Source: Rhododendron vialii (Eukaryota > Streptophyta > Magnoliopsida > Ericales > Ericaceae). Taken from it: DNA of 64,000 bases. Shown in pieces: positions 43,988 to 57,196 of this stretch (position 1 is its first letter; every line of letters begins with the position of its first letter). The DNA lies in assembly GCF_030253575.1 (NCBI RefSeq), contig NC_080561.1, forward strand, positions 6,337,001 to 6,401,000, in the 5' to 3' direction. A program made the translations under genes and the position numbers. A model generated the notes under the pieces. It had not been told where the DNA came from, did not search any database, and saw only the letters and a list, made by a program, of their open reading frames with translations.

Positions 43988-46900
43988 TAAGTTTGAGCCT
44001 GTCCAAATAGCCCGCCAATGAGTCCCTAATTGTAAATGAGGAGTTTGGTTAGGGATTTTTCTATGATGTCCCAAGTGATTTTGGGCATTGACAGACCAAC
44101 AATATGTGCTGGCATAGGGTCAGTCCTTGATTTGGTAGCTCGTGTCTTAAGGTAGTTTTGGTTCACTCTTTTGGATTGTGATGTAATTCTCGCATTCGGG
44201 CTTTTGAATGATAGTATATGAATTGCCTGTTGATAAAAAAAAAAAAAATGAACCCCGGATAATTAGATTAGAAAGTACTTGATTCAATCGTTTAATCAAA
44301 ATCACACATAAAAAGTGGAGTTATTTTTTGCTAAAAACGAGTTGGTTTCGTGACTTTTTCGCCAAAAAAACAAACAAAATTCCCCTTTATCACTAAAGTT
44401 TACAAACATTTAATATGATCAAACTTACCATGTTTAACATTTAATATGACAATTGGAAGTTAACGATCGACAAACATTGTTGTTGCTACAATGTTTCAAA
44501 TTCGTGTCATAGAGTAGCGGCCATTGAAGTCAAAGCATTTACCATATTAAATGTGAACTAAAACGATTATGTAGATAAGTATTTTTATTATTGTTTTTTA
44601 ATTGGAAATATATGTAGGGCACCACTCGACCATCTGGGCTAGAATCCCCAAATACCTCGGGCCGATCTTGCTTGCGTTGCTACTATGTTTCAAATTTGTG
44701 TCAAAGAGAATACATAGTGGCCATTGAAGCCAAAGCATTTACCATGTTAAATGTGAACTAAAACGATTATATAGATAAGTATTTTTATTGTTGTTTTTTA
44801 ATTGGAAATATATGTAGGGCACCACTCGATCATTTGGCCTAGAACCCCAAATACTTTGGGCCGGCCCTGCTTGCTACCTCCTTGGTTTTGGATAAGGTCT
44901 AATTATAAATAGATACAGTATAACCGGGGCGGAAAAAATTTGAAAAACATGTGCTCATGGTATGGGAAATGGGCTATATTCTATTGCAATGCCTATCTCC
45001 TATGAAAACATGACCTTTGGTGACTCCCAAAGGCCGCTTTTCTCCGCGTAGGATTAGCGGATCCGGAGTGCTGTAGTGCATCCTGTGTAGTGTACGTATA
45101 GGGCAGCACACAGTCGTTGATTTCATTAATTAATAGTCCACATTAAAAATTAATTATGACCTATAATAAATGATTCTTATCGGTCATAATTAAAAATCAT
45201 ATCTCAATCATTTATTGTCAAGATCGATAGCTCCTGTGTGCCCTACAGGGTGCCTTGCAGGGCCTTACAGTACAGAATTTTCCAATCCAGGATTAGCCCT
45301 GGCCATCCTTCCACATGCTGCTCCATGCCCCTCTCTCTACTTGGATCAGCTCCAATTCGGGTCTCGTTTCGAGTTTGAAATTATAATTTGAACCGTTTAC
45401 TGTTTAGAGTTAAAAACAGGCAATAACCTGGAGAAAAATCAAGTCGATCGGGCGTCGGTAGATCACTAATGGAATCAGATATTCTTCTTGTGTATTTTTG
45501 AAATTATATTTGCGGTTAATTTATTGAAGAAAAACGTGATTTGCTTGCTAGATTGCCAACTTTTGATTGACTTTATTTTTTACAGGACTTTTGTACGGAT
45601 TAAGGTCTACAATTTGCTTTGTTTGGATTGCTTTTTAAAAAAAAATTCTCAACTAAAAAAACATTCATTACCCTTACTTCTAATCACTATTCACCATTAT
45701 TTTCATTTCTCTCTATCTCTCTCCAATCATTACATCTACTTCCAATCATTACTCACATTTCTTTCTTCACTCATAATCCTACAAAATTTCTCAAAAACTT
45801 CTAAAAACTCATCCAAACACAATAAATTTGGATCATTTTTCGAGATCAGGACGAGACCGGTACATGTATTGGAGGCAAAAACACCCTACTCTGCCTTGGA
45901 TCATAGCAGGTCCCTGTGTAAATTTCTTGACAGTTCTTTTTTTCTTTCTTACCCACCCTTTTGATTGGATTATTCATAAGGAATAATTGCTATTTAGTGG
46001 TCTTGGGACAACGTCACGTGGTGTTCCAACACTATTTCTATCGCACATTTATTTGAAGTTCTGGACCCCACAGAAGTACTGTATGGATCCTAAAATTAAG
46101 TTTATGTGGCGGTGCCTTAAGATCATTGATAATTACTCCATATAAGAGCAATATTTACTTTTCTACGTTAAAATAATTTTTTTGGTAATTGAAGTCTCAA
46201 ATACTAACAAACTCTAATGTTCTGTGGATAATATTAAATAAATACTGGTTTATTCTGTTCTGGTCCGCATATTTACTTCAGAAATTGAATTACTTTAAAT
46301 GTTGTGTTTCGCTTATACTATTTTCGGTTTTTTTTTTTTGGGTTCAAAATCTACAATAAATGTCGGAAGAAAAGACGGGTGATATTTTAACCAAAAAAGA
46401 AAATACAGATAAAAAACGAAGGCTGAGGGACCCCAGGTTGGTGCTGTACGTGCTATGCACCATCCAAGCTATCTGTTCATACTTATTTTTCACAATAAGA
46501 CTAAGTTCCGCTAAGATTCTTATTTTTTAAGTACTTATTTTTCGCTTTACGAAACAGACCATTCTCTCACAATGCATCACATTTAAATCAAAAAATAAGT
46601 ATTTATTAAAAAATAAGTAGTTATTCCTTAGCGGGACAAGGCCTGAGTGAAATGCAGGATCTTTAATGCAATTAAGCAAAATAATTATTTTATAACCAGT
46701 GGATAAGAAAATTGCAAAGGAATTCAAAAGAAAGATTTACTCCCTCTTTTCTCTTGAAAGAAGATACATGTGAGATTCCCTACTATTTAAGGGTGAGATT
46801 ATTTTTGTCGCAGTAGATATTATTTAAATTAATCTTGAACTAATTAAACACAAGTTTATTCCAACGTTATGCGAATCCATTACAAGTGGCCAGTGGGAGT

Positions 46901-47261
46901 ATTTTATTTAGTTTGGTCAAACACCAGTTGTCCGCCTGTCTTGTGCATGCGAACTCGTTTCTCCTCATCACATATTTGAAAATCAAAATACTGGAGTATT
47001 TATTTATTTATTTATTTTAATCGGATGTTTGGGCCAACTTGTGTAAATCTTGACTAATTATGGGATCTTGAATTTAACGATCAGAAAAACTCTTCAGTAG
47101 CTTCAAGATTTGCAATGTTTGGCTTCCGTTGAATTCGAACATGCGATCTCATGAAGAACAATTATTTATTATTTTCTCATCTTTATTTGGCCAAATCTCT
47201 TGGGATTGATATCGATCAAAAGATTATTAATCAAGTCACTTTTGGTGATCCCCGATATTAG

Positions 47262-47723
47262 GAAATTTTTTTCAGTGCCGAGCGGGTTCCATGTGGTATC
47301 CGCTCGTGCATCAGAACTAGGGGTGATACCGGTCCGGTTTCAACTGGTTTCGGCATATTTTTCGGTCGAAACCGGGTATCCGGTTTGGGATTTTTGAAAA
47401 CCGGAACCGGTTGAGATAATACGGTCTGGTTTCGACCGGCTCAACCGATTTCGGTCCGATTTATCTGGTTTATCCGGTTTCTCGTTCTGCCAATAAAAAA
47501 CCACCATACACGGCCACCACCACCATCAGGCCATCCCCGCCGTCGCCACCATCGTGCCCAAACCACCATTGAAGGGTTTCGAAGCTCTAATTTAAGGGGT
47601 TTTGAAGCGAAAATCAGTAGATCCGAAGGGTATTCAGTCGATTCAAACAGAGATTATGGACGAAGGGAGTGAGAACAAGAGGGGTGATGGGTTTTGTAGA
47701 TCTTCTACTTCCAGATTTTGTGG

Positions 47724-47758
<35 letters not shown>

Positions 47759-48399
47759 CGAAGAGACTCACCCTTGGGTTTGGCCAAATCGCTATGGAGG
47801 AGTGCTGAGTGAAGTCCGCGTGAGAGAATGAGATGTGAATCTGGAAAAGTTCTTAGGGCTAGTGTGTATATAAATTTGTGTATATAAATTTTATGTATTT
47901 CTATGTAATAAATATATTTATTCTATGATAAAAACACAAATAGTTGTATGTCCAAGCGGTAAAGAGTCCCTCCTTCAATTTGAAGCACCCGAGTTCGAGT
48001 TCTACTATTTGCAAATTTTTACACATATGCATTAATCCGGTTCGGTCTGGTTTCGACCGGTTTATAAAACACATAAACCGGAAACCGAACCGGTTTTAAA
48101 AATATTAAATTTCATAAACTGGAACCGGATCGAAATTATTCCACCGGTTTGAAAAATTCGGTCCGGTCCGTTTTTTCCGGTTTCGATCGAACTTCTGGTT
48201 TCAACTAACAGCCATAATCAGAACCGTCTATTCCGTGTTTGAACGGTTCAGATTTGAAGAGAGAAAAAGGAAAGAAAAAGTGTCGGGGTGAGAGGAGAGA
48301 GAGGGTTTCAATCCGAACCGTCCAAAAATGTATCGGACGGCTCAGATGCGCCGAATGAGTATCACGTAGGATATACCCGTTGGCATTAAAAAATCTCTC
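47262..48399. mobile_element. Mutator-like MITE carrying a nested hAT element, kept only in copy B
   Basis: The ends GAAATTTTTTTCAGTGCCGA and the inverse of TGGCATTAAAAAATCTCTC correspond. The flanks CGATATTAG (47253-47261) and CGATGTTAA (48400-48408) look like an aged 9-bp duplication. Sub-block 2 shows the empty site (CGATATTAGTGGGCC at 52081). The interior is split by the hAT element at 47318-48216. Copy A lost the whole region. Confidence 0.75.
47318..48216. mobile_element. hAT-type element (899 bp) nested in a MITE
   Basis: It is flanked by a perfect 8-bp duplication ATCAGAAC (47310-47317, 48217-48224). It begins TAGGGGTGATACC and ends AACTAACAGCCATA, a weak inverted end. Both sides carry many CCGGTTTCGACCGG-type repeats. 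The middle holds a GA microsatellite (47728-47755) and a tRNA-like stretch near 47945-48005 (TCCAAGCGGTAAAGAG, then GAGTTCGAGTTCTAC). The 68-residue frame at 47602-47808 has no recognised domain. Confidence 0.75.
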
Positions 48400-48961
48400 C
48401 GATGTTAATGGGCCTCCATGTAGTTGCTGTACCAATTTAGACGACTGTCAATAGCAAAACAACCTTTGACCGACTATATGATGGTAACAGGCCGTATTGT
48501 GCATCGGAGGGGATGCTGCGGGCCGAGCGGCAATATCCCTGTTAAGTTGTGCCAAACGGCTGATTCGACTGTTGATCTCGACATAGACGACGGCTAGACA
48601 TTCTTGCCAAGCGGTCGATCTGGCCGTCCATTGTGCATCACGTACGCACATTGTTATTTATTTATTTTATTTTTTATATTGTTTTTTATATTTTATATTT
48701 TTTATATCGGCTATCACGTACACGACGTTTCCATCCCAATTTCGAAGATCACTACCATCTCCAGTAATAGATTACCAGTGCTAGCTCATCGAAACACTGC
48801 CACGTGGTACTTCAAGGGCCTCTACAATCACCCATTCATTTGGGGTGCATACACTTAATTTTGGATTCTCGCGTAAATATCTGGTGGTATAGGCTCGTGG
48901 AGCATCACGTGACGATATAATTCCAAGAGGAAATAATAATATTCCCCACACACACACATAA

Positions 48962-51900
48962 TAAGTTTGAGCCTGTCCAAATAGCCCGCCACTGAGTCCC
49001 TAATTGTAAATGACGAGGTTGGATAGGGAGTTTTCTATGATGTCCCAAGTGATTTTGGGCATTGACAGACCAACACTATGTGCCGGCATAGGGTCAGTCC
49101 TTGATTTGGTAGTTCGTGTCTTAGATTTTGATAGTTTTGGTTCACTCTTATGGTTTGTGATGTAATTTTTGCCTTTGGACTTTTGAATGATAGTACATGA
49201 ATTGCCTGTTGATAAAAAAAAAAAATGAACCCTGGATAATTAGATTAGAAAGTACTTGATTCAATCGTTCAATCAAAATCACACATAAAAAGTGGAGTTG
49301 TTTTTTGCTAAAAACGAGTTGGTTTCGTGACTTTCTCGCCAAAAAAACAAACAAAATTTCACTTATCACTAAAGTTTACAAACATTTAATATGACCAAAC
49401 TTACCACAATCTATGGCTACACTTACCCTTACGGTTACAGTCATCAAATCCCCCTTCACAAATTTGCGAACGAATGAGTTTAGATTTCTATGTTCCCAAT
49501 CCAACGGTCCGGAATAAGTTGGGACTTTGTGGGATGGTAAGGTTTGAGAGAGTATTGACCGCACGACTTGAACTTTGAACTTCTTGTTTTCTGATTATAA
49601 GCTCAAATTAATTACCAGTTGACATTTTCATGTAGAGAAGATCGAGAAACTGAGTAATAGTCGACTAGTATTAGCAGTACAACGCTAACCAAAAGCCACC
49701 TGAAGTTGACAATGGGAAGTTTACGATCGGAAAAACATTCCAGAAACCCAAAGTTTTAAACGTTTGGCTTTCATGAGGTTCGACCTTGTAACTTCTTTGA
49801 AGGTATGTAACTTCTTGGAGTGGAGGATAAGTCCTTTAGTTGCTTTGTTAACTCTCATGCCCACTATACCAAACCTCGTGGGAAGCCACTTGTAGCCAGG
49901 GCCGGCCCTTGGGGCAAGGCTCAAGAGGCCCATGCCTAGGGCCTCCAAATTTTGAGCAAAATAGGGCCCCCTTCACTACAAATATATATATATATTTTGT
50001 TCACAATATAGAAGAAGTTCCAATGGTGATTCAGTGGTAAAACGCAAACTATCCCGCTGAAAGCGACTGAGTTTGAATCCTATCGGAGCATTTACTATTA
50101 TTTTTTTTCCGTATTTGCCAAAAATATTGTTGTTGCTACTATGTTTCAAACTTGTGTCAAAGAGAAACACATGACAGCCATTGAAGCCAAAGCATTTACC
50201 ATATTAAATGTGAACTAAAACAATTATATTATATAGAAAAATATTTTGTTGTTGTATTTTAATTGAAAATATATGTAGGGCTCCACTCGATCATTTGACT
50301 CCTTAATACCTTGGGCCGGCCCTGCTTGTACAACCATTACCTCCTTGGTTTTGGATAAGGTCCTAGTATAAGCAGATATAACCTGGGCACCTCTTGTGAA
50401 AAAAAAAAATTGAAAAACATGTGCACATGTCATGGGATTCATGGGAAAGGGGCTATTATATTCTATTGCAATGCCTATCCTGCCGCTTTTCTCCGCGTTG
50501 GATTAGCCCCATCCTTCCACACGCTGCTCCACGCCCGCCCCGTGCTGTGCACATGCCCTCCAAAAGAAGTGCACACCGTGCTGTGCAAATCCTGATCATT
50601 CATATTCGGTAATCAATGATTAGGATTGTTAAGACCGTTGAACGGTTGAGATTACGCCCAATATCGAGCAATCCAAACCATTGATTGTCGAGATGGACTA
50701 TCCGGATATACACAATACGGTGTGCACAACACCATACCCAATCCCAAAAACATAATCTGAACGGTTTACTATTTAGAGTTAAGAGTTAGACGCGGGCAAT
50801 AATTCGATGAAAAATCAAGTCAATCGGGCGTCGTTAGATCGCTGAATCAAATCAAATATTCTTGCTATGTATTTTTTAAATTGTATTTGCTGTTAATTTA
50901 CTAAGAAAAACGTGATTCGCTTACTGTTTTGCCGACATTCGACTGACTTACTTTTGTATGCACTAAGGTCTACAAATTGAAAACTTAGGATCATATTTTC
51001 GAGTTTGGGACGAGACAGGTACAGGTAATGGAGGCACAGCACCCTACTCTGCCTTCGGGGCAGAGCAGGCCTCTGTGTAAATTTCTAGACAGTTCTTTTT
51101 TCTTGCTTACCCACCCTTTTGGTTGGATTGTTCATAAGGAGTAATTATAAGCGGTTAGGGCACCACCACATAAACTTAATTTTAGGGTTCATACACTTCT
51201 GTTCTATAGGGTCCTTACCCTAAATTTTGAGCTTCGCTAGATAATATTAAATAAATACTGGTTTATTCTGTTATGGTCCGCATCTTTACTTCCATAGTTG
51301 AATTACAAAAATGTTGTGTTTAGCTTATACTATCATGATTTTTTTTGGGTTCAAAATCTACAATATTAGTTCCGTTCCGCTAAGATTCTTATTTTTAAAG
51401 TACTTATTTTTCATGTTACGAGAGAGGTCATTCTCTCACAATACATCGCATTTAATTCAAAAATTAAGTACTTATTCCTTAGCGGAATGAGGCCTGAATG
51501 AAATGCAGGATCTTTAATGCAATTAGGCAAATTTATTATTTTATAACCAGTGGATAAGAAAATTGCATAGGAATTCAGAAGAAAGATATCTTTTCTCTTG
51601 AAAGAAGATACATGTGAGATTCCCTACTATTTAATTAAGTGTGATATTATTTTTATCGTAGTAGATATTATTTAAAATTAATCTAGAACTAAACACAAGT
51701 TTATTCCAACGTTATGCGAATCCATTAATAGTGGGAGTATTTATTTAGTTTGGTCAAACACCTGTTGTCCGCCTGTCTTGTGCATGCGAACTCGTTTCTC
51801 CTCATCACATATTTGAAAATCAAAATACTGGAGTATTTTTTTTATTCGGATGTTCGGGTCAATTTGCATAAACCATGACTATTTCCGGAACCTTGAATTT

Positions 51901-52740
51901 AACGATCAGATAAACCCTTCAGTGGCCCCAAGGTTTGCGATGCTTGGCCTCCGTCGGATTAGATCATGCGATCTCATGAAGGACGATCATTTATTATTTT
52001 CTCATATTCACTTGGCCAAATCTCTTAAGATTGATATTGATCAAAAGATTATTAATCAAGTCATGATTTTTGGTGATCCCCGATATTAGTGGGCCTCCAT
52101 GTAGTTGCTGTACCAATTTAGACGATTTTCAATAGCAAAAAAACAACCTTTGACCGACTATGTGATGGTAACAGGCCGTATAGTGCATCGGAGGGGATGC
52201 TGCCGAGCGGCAATATCGCTGTTAAGTGGTGTCAAATGGTTGATTTGGCTGTTGATCTCAATATATAGACGGCTCGACAATCCTGTCAAGCAGTCGATTC
52301 GGCTGTCCATTATGCATCACGTACACACAATGTTTTTTTTTTTTTTTTTTTTTCTTTTTTCTATCGGCTATCAAGTACATGTTGTTGCCATCCCAATTTC
52401 GAAAATTACTACAATCTCCAGTGATAGATGTTGGAGCCATCCTGTGGAAATCATTTCAACATTGACACATTTACATAACTACTTGCATGCACATACACTG
52501 ACAATGTGTGTGGACCCTCCACGCATGTTGTTGTTGTTGCCATTCGTTATGTAACAATTTGCGCCAGCTAACCTGCTAACTATTAGCCTAACCACGTGAC
52601 TCAAAAAGCTAACCTCAAGTTATACAGTAGCTGTTCGCGATCACTTATATACCACAACAAATTCCCTTAACCCACCAATGTGGGACTAAGAGTTGGGGTC
52701 TCACACGTTAACATAATCTACTCTATTCTAAGAGATTTGG
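48962..52740 (+). repeat. Older repeat sub-block 2, copy B
   Basis: Counterpart of 10506 to about 14820 in copy A. It lacks the 534-bp hAT insertion of copy A and has the empty site near 50339-50347 (ATTACCTCCTTGGTTTTGG). It contains an inverted-repeat element at 51369-51494 and a long T run (52333-52352). No gene is recognised. Confidence 0.65.
49897..50324. mobile_element. hAT-type non-autonomous element, copy B
   Basis: Counterpart of 11478-11903, with the same CAGGGCCGGCCC ends and the same CTTGTAGC / CTTGTACA flanks. It is an insertion older than the block duplication. Confidence 0.8.
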
Positions 52741-53085
52741 GGAGGCGGAGGAGTACTTACGGGAATCGAACCCTGCCCATGTGCATAGGAATACAAAGAA
52801 GGCGCGCACCAACTGCACTCCACTCCACTCCACTTGCGAAGTTTCACTTAGCTAATTACTTTGTTTTAAATTGTTAGTCCACTGCAAAAAGTCGTGTAAT
52901 TTTAAATATTAAGAGTAAAATACTTTCGTACATAATTTTCTAGATTTTCTCCACCAAAGTAAAAATCTCACCATTAAATGATTTGGTTGGTTGGAAGTTT
53001 TCGTTTTATCATTTGCAATGCGAAAGAGTGGATAAAAGAGCAACCAACTATAGTAACCTCTTCTGGACGTATCATAGGGTCGGCC

Positions 53086-53634
53086 CTATCTATTTTGGGG
53101 CCCTAGGCCAACTAGCAATATTTGGCCTATTTATTTTTAAGTTTAGTAGAAATATTAGATCACATGACAAAGAATAGTTTAAAAGGTAGAACATAAATAT
53201 TTAAGTAAATTACGTATATAAAAGAACATTTTTAGAATATTAAAGTTGCAAAGCATGAGAAAACAAAATTTGGAATGTGGACATATGATTTATTTGAAAT
53301 ATATCTTTAACAATACCCACGATTAGAATGCATCATTCTCATCCTTAGGCCGTGAGTTCAAGTTGTGGCAAGCTCACCCCGTAGGTTGTGAGTTCAAGTT
53401 GTGGCAAGCTCAAATGTTTAACAAAAATGATATGCCGATAGATTGGAGTATGTAGGATTCAAACTTGAACCGAACGTTGCAAAACAAGGCACCTACCGCT
53501 GAACCACGCAATTATATGGCTTGTGAATTTGAATACATAATATATATACACTTTCACGAAAATAGGAGCTCCTTTTTTTGGTTGGATTTTGGGGCCCAGG
53601 CAATGACCTCTTGGGCCGTGCCCTAGGACTGGGC
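53086..53634. mobile_element. hAT-related element with both ends, copy B
   Basis: The left end AGGGTCGGCCCTATC and the right end GGGCCGTGCCCTAGGACTGG are related to the CAGGGCCGGCCC family. The target duplication is unclear (GTATCAT against GTATGAC). The upstream part 52742-53085 is missing from copy A and shows no feature apart from a tRNA-like GGGAATCGAACCCTG at 52760. Confidence 0.5.
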
Positions 53635-53894
53635 TTGTATGACCACAAGAACTTCAGACCAATGACCGCCCCATGAGAAAGAAATCACAAAGTTTTTTAT
53701 CACCCTACCCTACCAAAGGCACTACTCAAGTTTTTGACCTCATGAGCACCCAAACCACTCGAGGGAAAGTTTTGATTTTGTGAACTCTACTTCATATAGT
53801 TTGACATTTTCATCATGTAGTAAAAAAAGAAGAGAGAATTTAGTATTAAGTTGAATAACAATAAAACATAGTCTCTTGCTGAGGGAAAAAAATA

Positions 53895-54166
53895 CTCCCT
53901 CTGTCCCTTTTTAAGTGTCCTGCTTCGTAACTCCAACTTATTAAAAAAACATCATCATTACACCTTTCACATCAACTTTTTCCTCTATTTTCCCTACTTA
54001 CCCATCATCATTACACTTTTACTCACTAACTTTTCAAAATAAAATCTACTTTTAGGGACAAAATAGACAATACACCAACTTTTACCCCCCTAACTTTACA
54101 AAATGGACACTTATTAAGGGACAGCCCAAAATGGAATACTGGACACAAAAAAAGGGACGGAGGGAG
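53895..54166. mobile_element. Stowaway-like MITE (272 bp), copy B only
   Basis: The ends CTCCCTCTGTCCC and GGGACGGAGGGAG are inverted and flanked by TA on both sides (53893-53894, 54167-54168), the Tc1/mariner type. Copy A has the empty site AAAAAATACTAATAAAC near 15620-15636. Insertion after the block duplication. Non-coding. Confidence 0.92.
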
Positions 54167-54425
54167 TACTAATAAACTCAACAGCTACTATGATCTCCTT
54201 GGTTTTGGGTAAGGTTAAATATTATTAATAGATATAACCTATGCACTTCTTTAAAAAAAGAAAAAAAAGAAAAGTGCATGCACTTGGTAGGGGAAATAAA
54301 AATGCACCGTGTTAGCCACATCACCGGAAAACGTGCTGTTTGGCAAAAAATAAAAATAAAAATAAAAATTTATGCCTTCATCTAATTAATTTCTTATGAA
54401 AACATGACCTTTGGTGACTACGAAA

Positions 54426-54605
54426 GGCCGCTTAATTTATCTCTACGTTTGGATTAGTCCCAAACCCTAGCTTCCATGTGCTTTCCTTTCTTTTGATCGG
54501 AAGCAACTGGGGGTTGGCCGCTTAATTTATCTCTACGTTTGGATTAGTCCCAAACCCTAGCTTCCATGTGCTTTCCTTTCTTTTGATCGGAAGCAACTGG
54601 GGGTT
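54426..54605 (+). repeat. 90-bp tandem duplication, copy B only
   Basis: Units 54426-54515 and 54516-54605 (each begins GGCCGCTTAATTTATCTC) are identical by eye. Copy A has one unit near 15907. A recent local duplication. Confidence 0.88.
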
Positions 54606-55630
54606 GGTGTTGTCCAGCATCGTGCTGTCCCGGGCGAGCGGGGTATGTTCCGAGCTCTTTCAAATGATTGAAAACATTCACTTGCAGAGCTTGTCGATTA
54701 TAACAACGATGCATAATTTTGTTTCAATCAGATATTATTAATTAAGTGCTTAATCAAAATATTTTTATCTTGAAAAAAATGGATCCGAAACACCATATCA
54801 AATCCATGGGAACCCATTATTGCCAAGTTATATGTGTTTTGATCAGGTACATAATGATATCTGATCGCGCTAGATTTTTGCATAGTTGTTTTACTTGACG
54901 AGCTCTACGAAGTAAAAGATTTTGATCATTGGAGCGAGACCGGAGCAGACTCAGTTCGATTGGAAGAGCCTTTTTTAATTAGCAGTCGTGATTAAGAATG
55001 TGGACGCATTAATAGTACATAGAGATTAAGAATGTGGATGCAGGACGCTTTTTGTTCACATACATTTCCATGGGCTCATAAAGTTAAGAACAAGGGGCAT
55101 ATGCCTTCCAAGGTCCTTTTTGTCATTTTTTGGCTGGAGAATAGAGGAATATGCTTTCAAGTTCAAATCCGGCAGGGCATATCCTAAATCTAGTCGGTTC
55201 CTTCCATCAGCATTTGAAAGTTGGCATAAAACTGGGGGCTAGACTTAAGGGTATTTTCGGTAGTGAAAAATTTGTAAATTTTTATCTGTAGTTGAGAAGT
55301 TATTAGGTATTTTCGGTAGTGAATAAGTTGTATGTCAAGTTGTTTCCGGTAGTGAATAAGTTGTTGATAGATTTGTGGGTAAAGAATGTGGAGTTATTGT
55401 AGTAAAATGCTGAAACTTTTATGTTAGTAAAAACGAGATGATAAAATGCTGAAACTTTTTTGTTAGTAAAAACGAGACGGTAAAATGCGTTGAGTTTTTA
55501 GTGTTTTTTTTGTTAGTGGAAACGGGGCCCAAGTCACATAATTCACGTGCTTGAGCGGGTGCGTCTTCGAAACACATGTCAACCTACCAAAATTTGCATA
55601 GCAAGAATTGACAACGCGGACGCAATTTGA

Positions 55631-55978
55631 GGATCTAGAGCAAGAGGGTAGGATATTTTGAAAGATTATGTGGCTATGGCCCGAACTCGTGACTACGTAC
55701 CTCGTTTGGATTATTCAAGCTTACCTTGTCCAAAATAAATTATGAATGAGTCAAGCTAGCTCGAAAGTACTCGAACGAGCTTGGAGTGCATACACAAGCT
55801 TGGAGGATCTAGAGCAAGAGCGTAGGATATTTTGAAAGATTATGTGGCTATGGCCCGAACTCGTGACATACTACGTACCTCATTTGGATTATTCAAGCTT
55901 ACCTTGTCCAAAATAAATTATGAATGAGTCAAGCTAGCTCGAAAGTACTCGAACGAGCTTGGAGTGCATACACAAGCT
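55631..55978 (+). repeat. 174-bp tandem duplication, copy B only
   Basis: Units begin GGATCTAGAGCAAGAG at 55631 and 55805 and end at CACAAGCTTGGA. They differ at a few bases. Copy A has one unit near 17456-17632. Sequence from 56070 to 56690 matches A only in patches (for example ATCATGAATTATTTTCCTCC also at 18922) and holds no gene. Confidence 0.82.
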
Positions 55979-56973
55979 TGGAGGTCGATAACAAAGGGGG
56001 ACCTACAAGTTTGGCTCGAGCTAGTTTAGTTGAATATCTTCGAGCTAGCTAAGTTACATTGTTCATGAACATCGATCTTCGTCCTTTGGCAGGGCTAGAC
56101 GATGTGAAGATATGAATTAATGTTTTGGATAAATGACTGTTGACTATCATGAATTATTTTCCTCCTCTATCCTCTCATATATACATATCTCTAGGAAAAC
56201 AGAAGAATTATTCAATGTCTCTGGGGTACTGTTACGGGATGTCCCAGACCCCTTTCCCAACATACATGCATTGTGGTGAGGTCTAAGATATATAGTGTAC
56301 ACACCCCGGAGGGATCGGGGCACCACATGGCGCACCAAGAACACTGAATAATCACTTAGGAACGGAAAAACATGCATTTTCTAGTGACACATGTATTTGA
56401 GCTCTAGATATTAACTTGCTTTAAGGGTACATTTAACCACAACCCTTTACTTACATATGCATTTACAATGTGTGTGGGTCTCCTCGCCCTCTATCAGAAG
56501 TTTCAGCTAGCTAGCTACTTTCCATATCAAAATATTGTTAGTCCACTGCGAAAGTAACCTCCTCTGGCCAGGCGGCCTCATTAGGAAGCAATCACCCATA
56601 GTTTTTTATTGGCATACCTAGGGCTTGTGGATCAGCATCCAACTTCGTAGAGAGAAAGATTCGAATGGGCTTCGACGGAACTACTCAAGTTCTGCAGCTA
56701 ATACCAGCTCCTAGGTCTTGGGTTAAGGTTAAATAAATCTTCTAAATACTTACATATAACCTGCAATAATATGCCTATTCTACGCGCGCCAACCGTTAGC
56801 CACATGGCTTGAAAACGTGGTGTTCAATCTTCTGTCTACATCCCATCCTATCGTCTGGTAAAAAATAAAAAATAAAAAATCCCGTCTTTCATTTTTTTAA
56901 TTCCTATGAAAAACATGACCTTTGGTGACTCCCAAAGGCTGCTTTAATTATCTCCACGTTTGGATTAGTCCAA

Positions 56974-57196
56974 CAAAAATGCTACTTGCACAACCGTTGT
57001 GTTGGTTGTGTGCGTAATTTTGACCGTCCAGATGTATTTGGATGATCTAGATTTTAAACAAACTCTTTCAAGAAAAAATCTAACTTTTATGGGAAAGAGT
57101 TTGAGTGAATCATGACCATTTATTACAGCAATGGACGGCTAGAGATTGGTTGTGTGTTGTGTTTTACACAACCGTTGTGTGTATAGCACTTTTGCG
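56974..57196. mobile_element. Short inverted-repeat element (223 bp), copy B only
   Basis: The left end CAAAAATGCTACTTGCACAA, then CCGTTGTGT, is mirrored by the right end ACACAACCGTTGTGTGTATA, then GCACTTTTGCG. Copy A has the empty site TTAGTCCAAACCTTATT near 18020. The target duplication is only AA or ambiguous, so the superfamily is not assigned. Confidence 0.8.

Larger units (their letters stand above)
43988..48961 (+). repeat. Older repeat sub-block 1, copy B
   Basis: Counterpart of 7800-10505 without the losses that copy A suffered. It begins AAGTTTGAGCCTGTCCAAAT, as does sub-block 2 at 48962, a period of about 5.0 kb. It contains truncated hAT parts (44480-44870), an inverted-repeat element (46503-46643) and a nested transposon pair (47262-48399). 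The long open frame 45488-45964 is low-complexity Leu/Phe/Ser sequence with no domain. Confidence 0.7.

Noticed and set aside
45488-45964. 158-residue open frame in copy B
   Set aside because: Low-complexity Leu/Phe/Ser sequence in repeat DNA. The copy A counterpart (9219-9548) ends differently, and no domain or splice support is seen.
47943-48012. A tRNA gene
   Set aside because: It has A- and B-box-like motifs but no acceptor stem pairing that I can see, and it lies inside a transposon.
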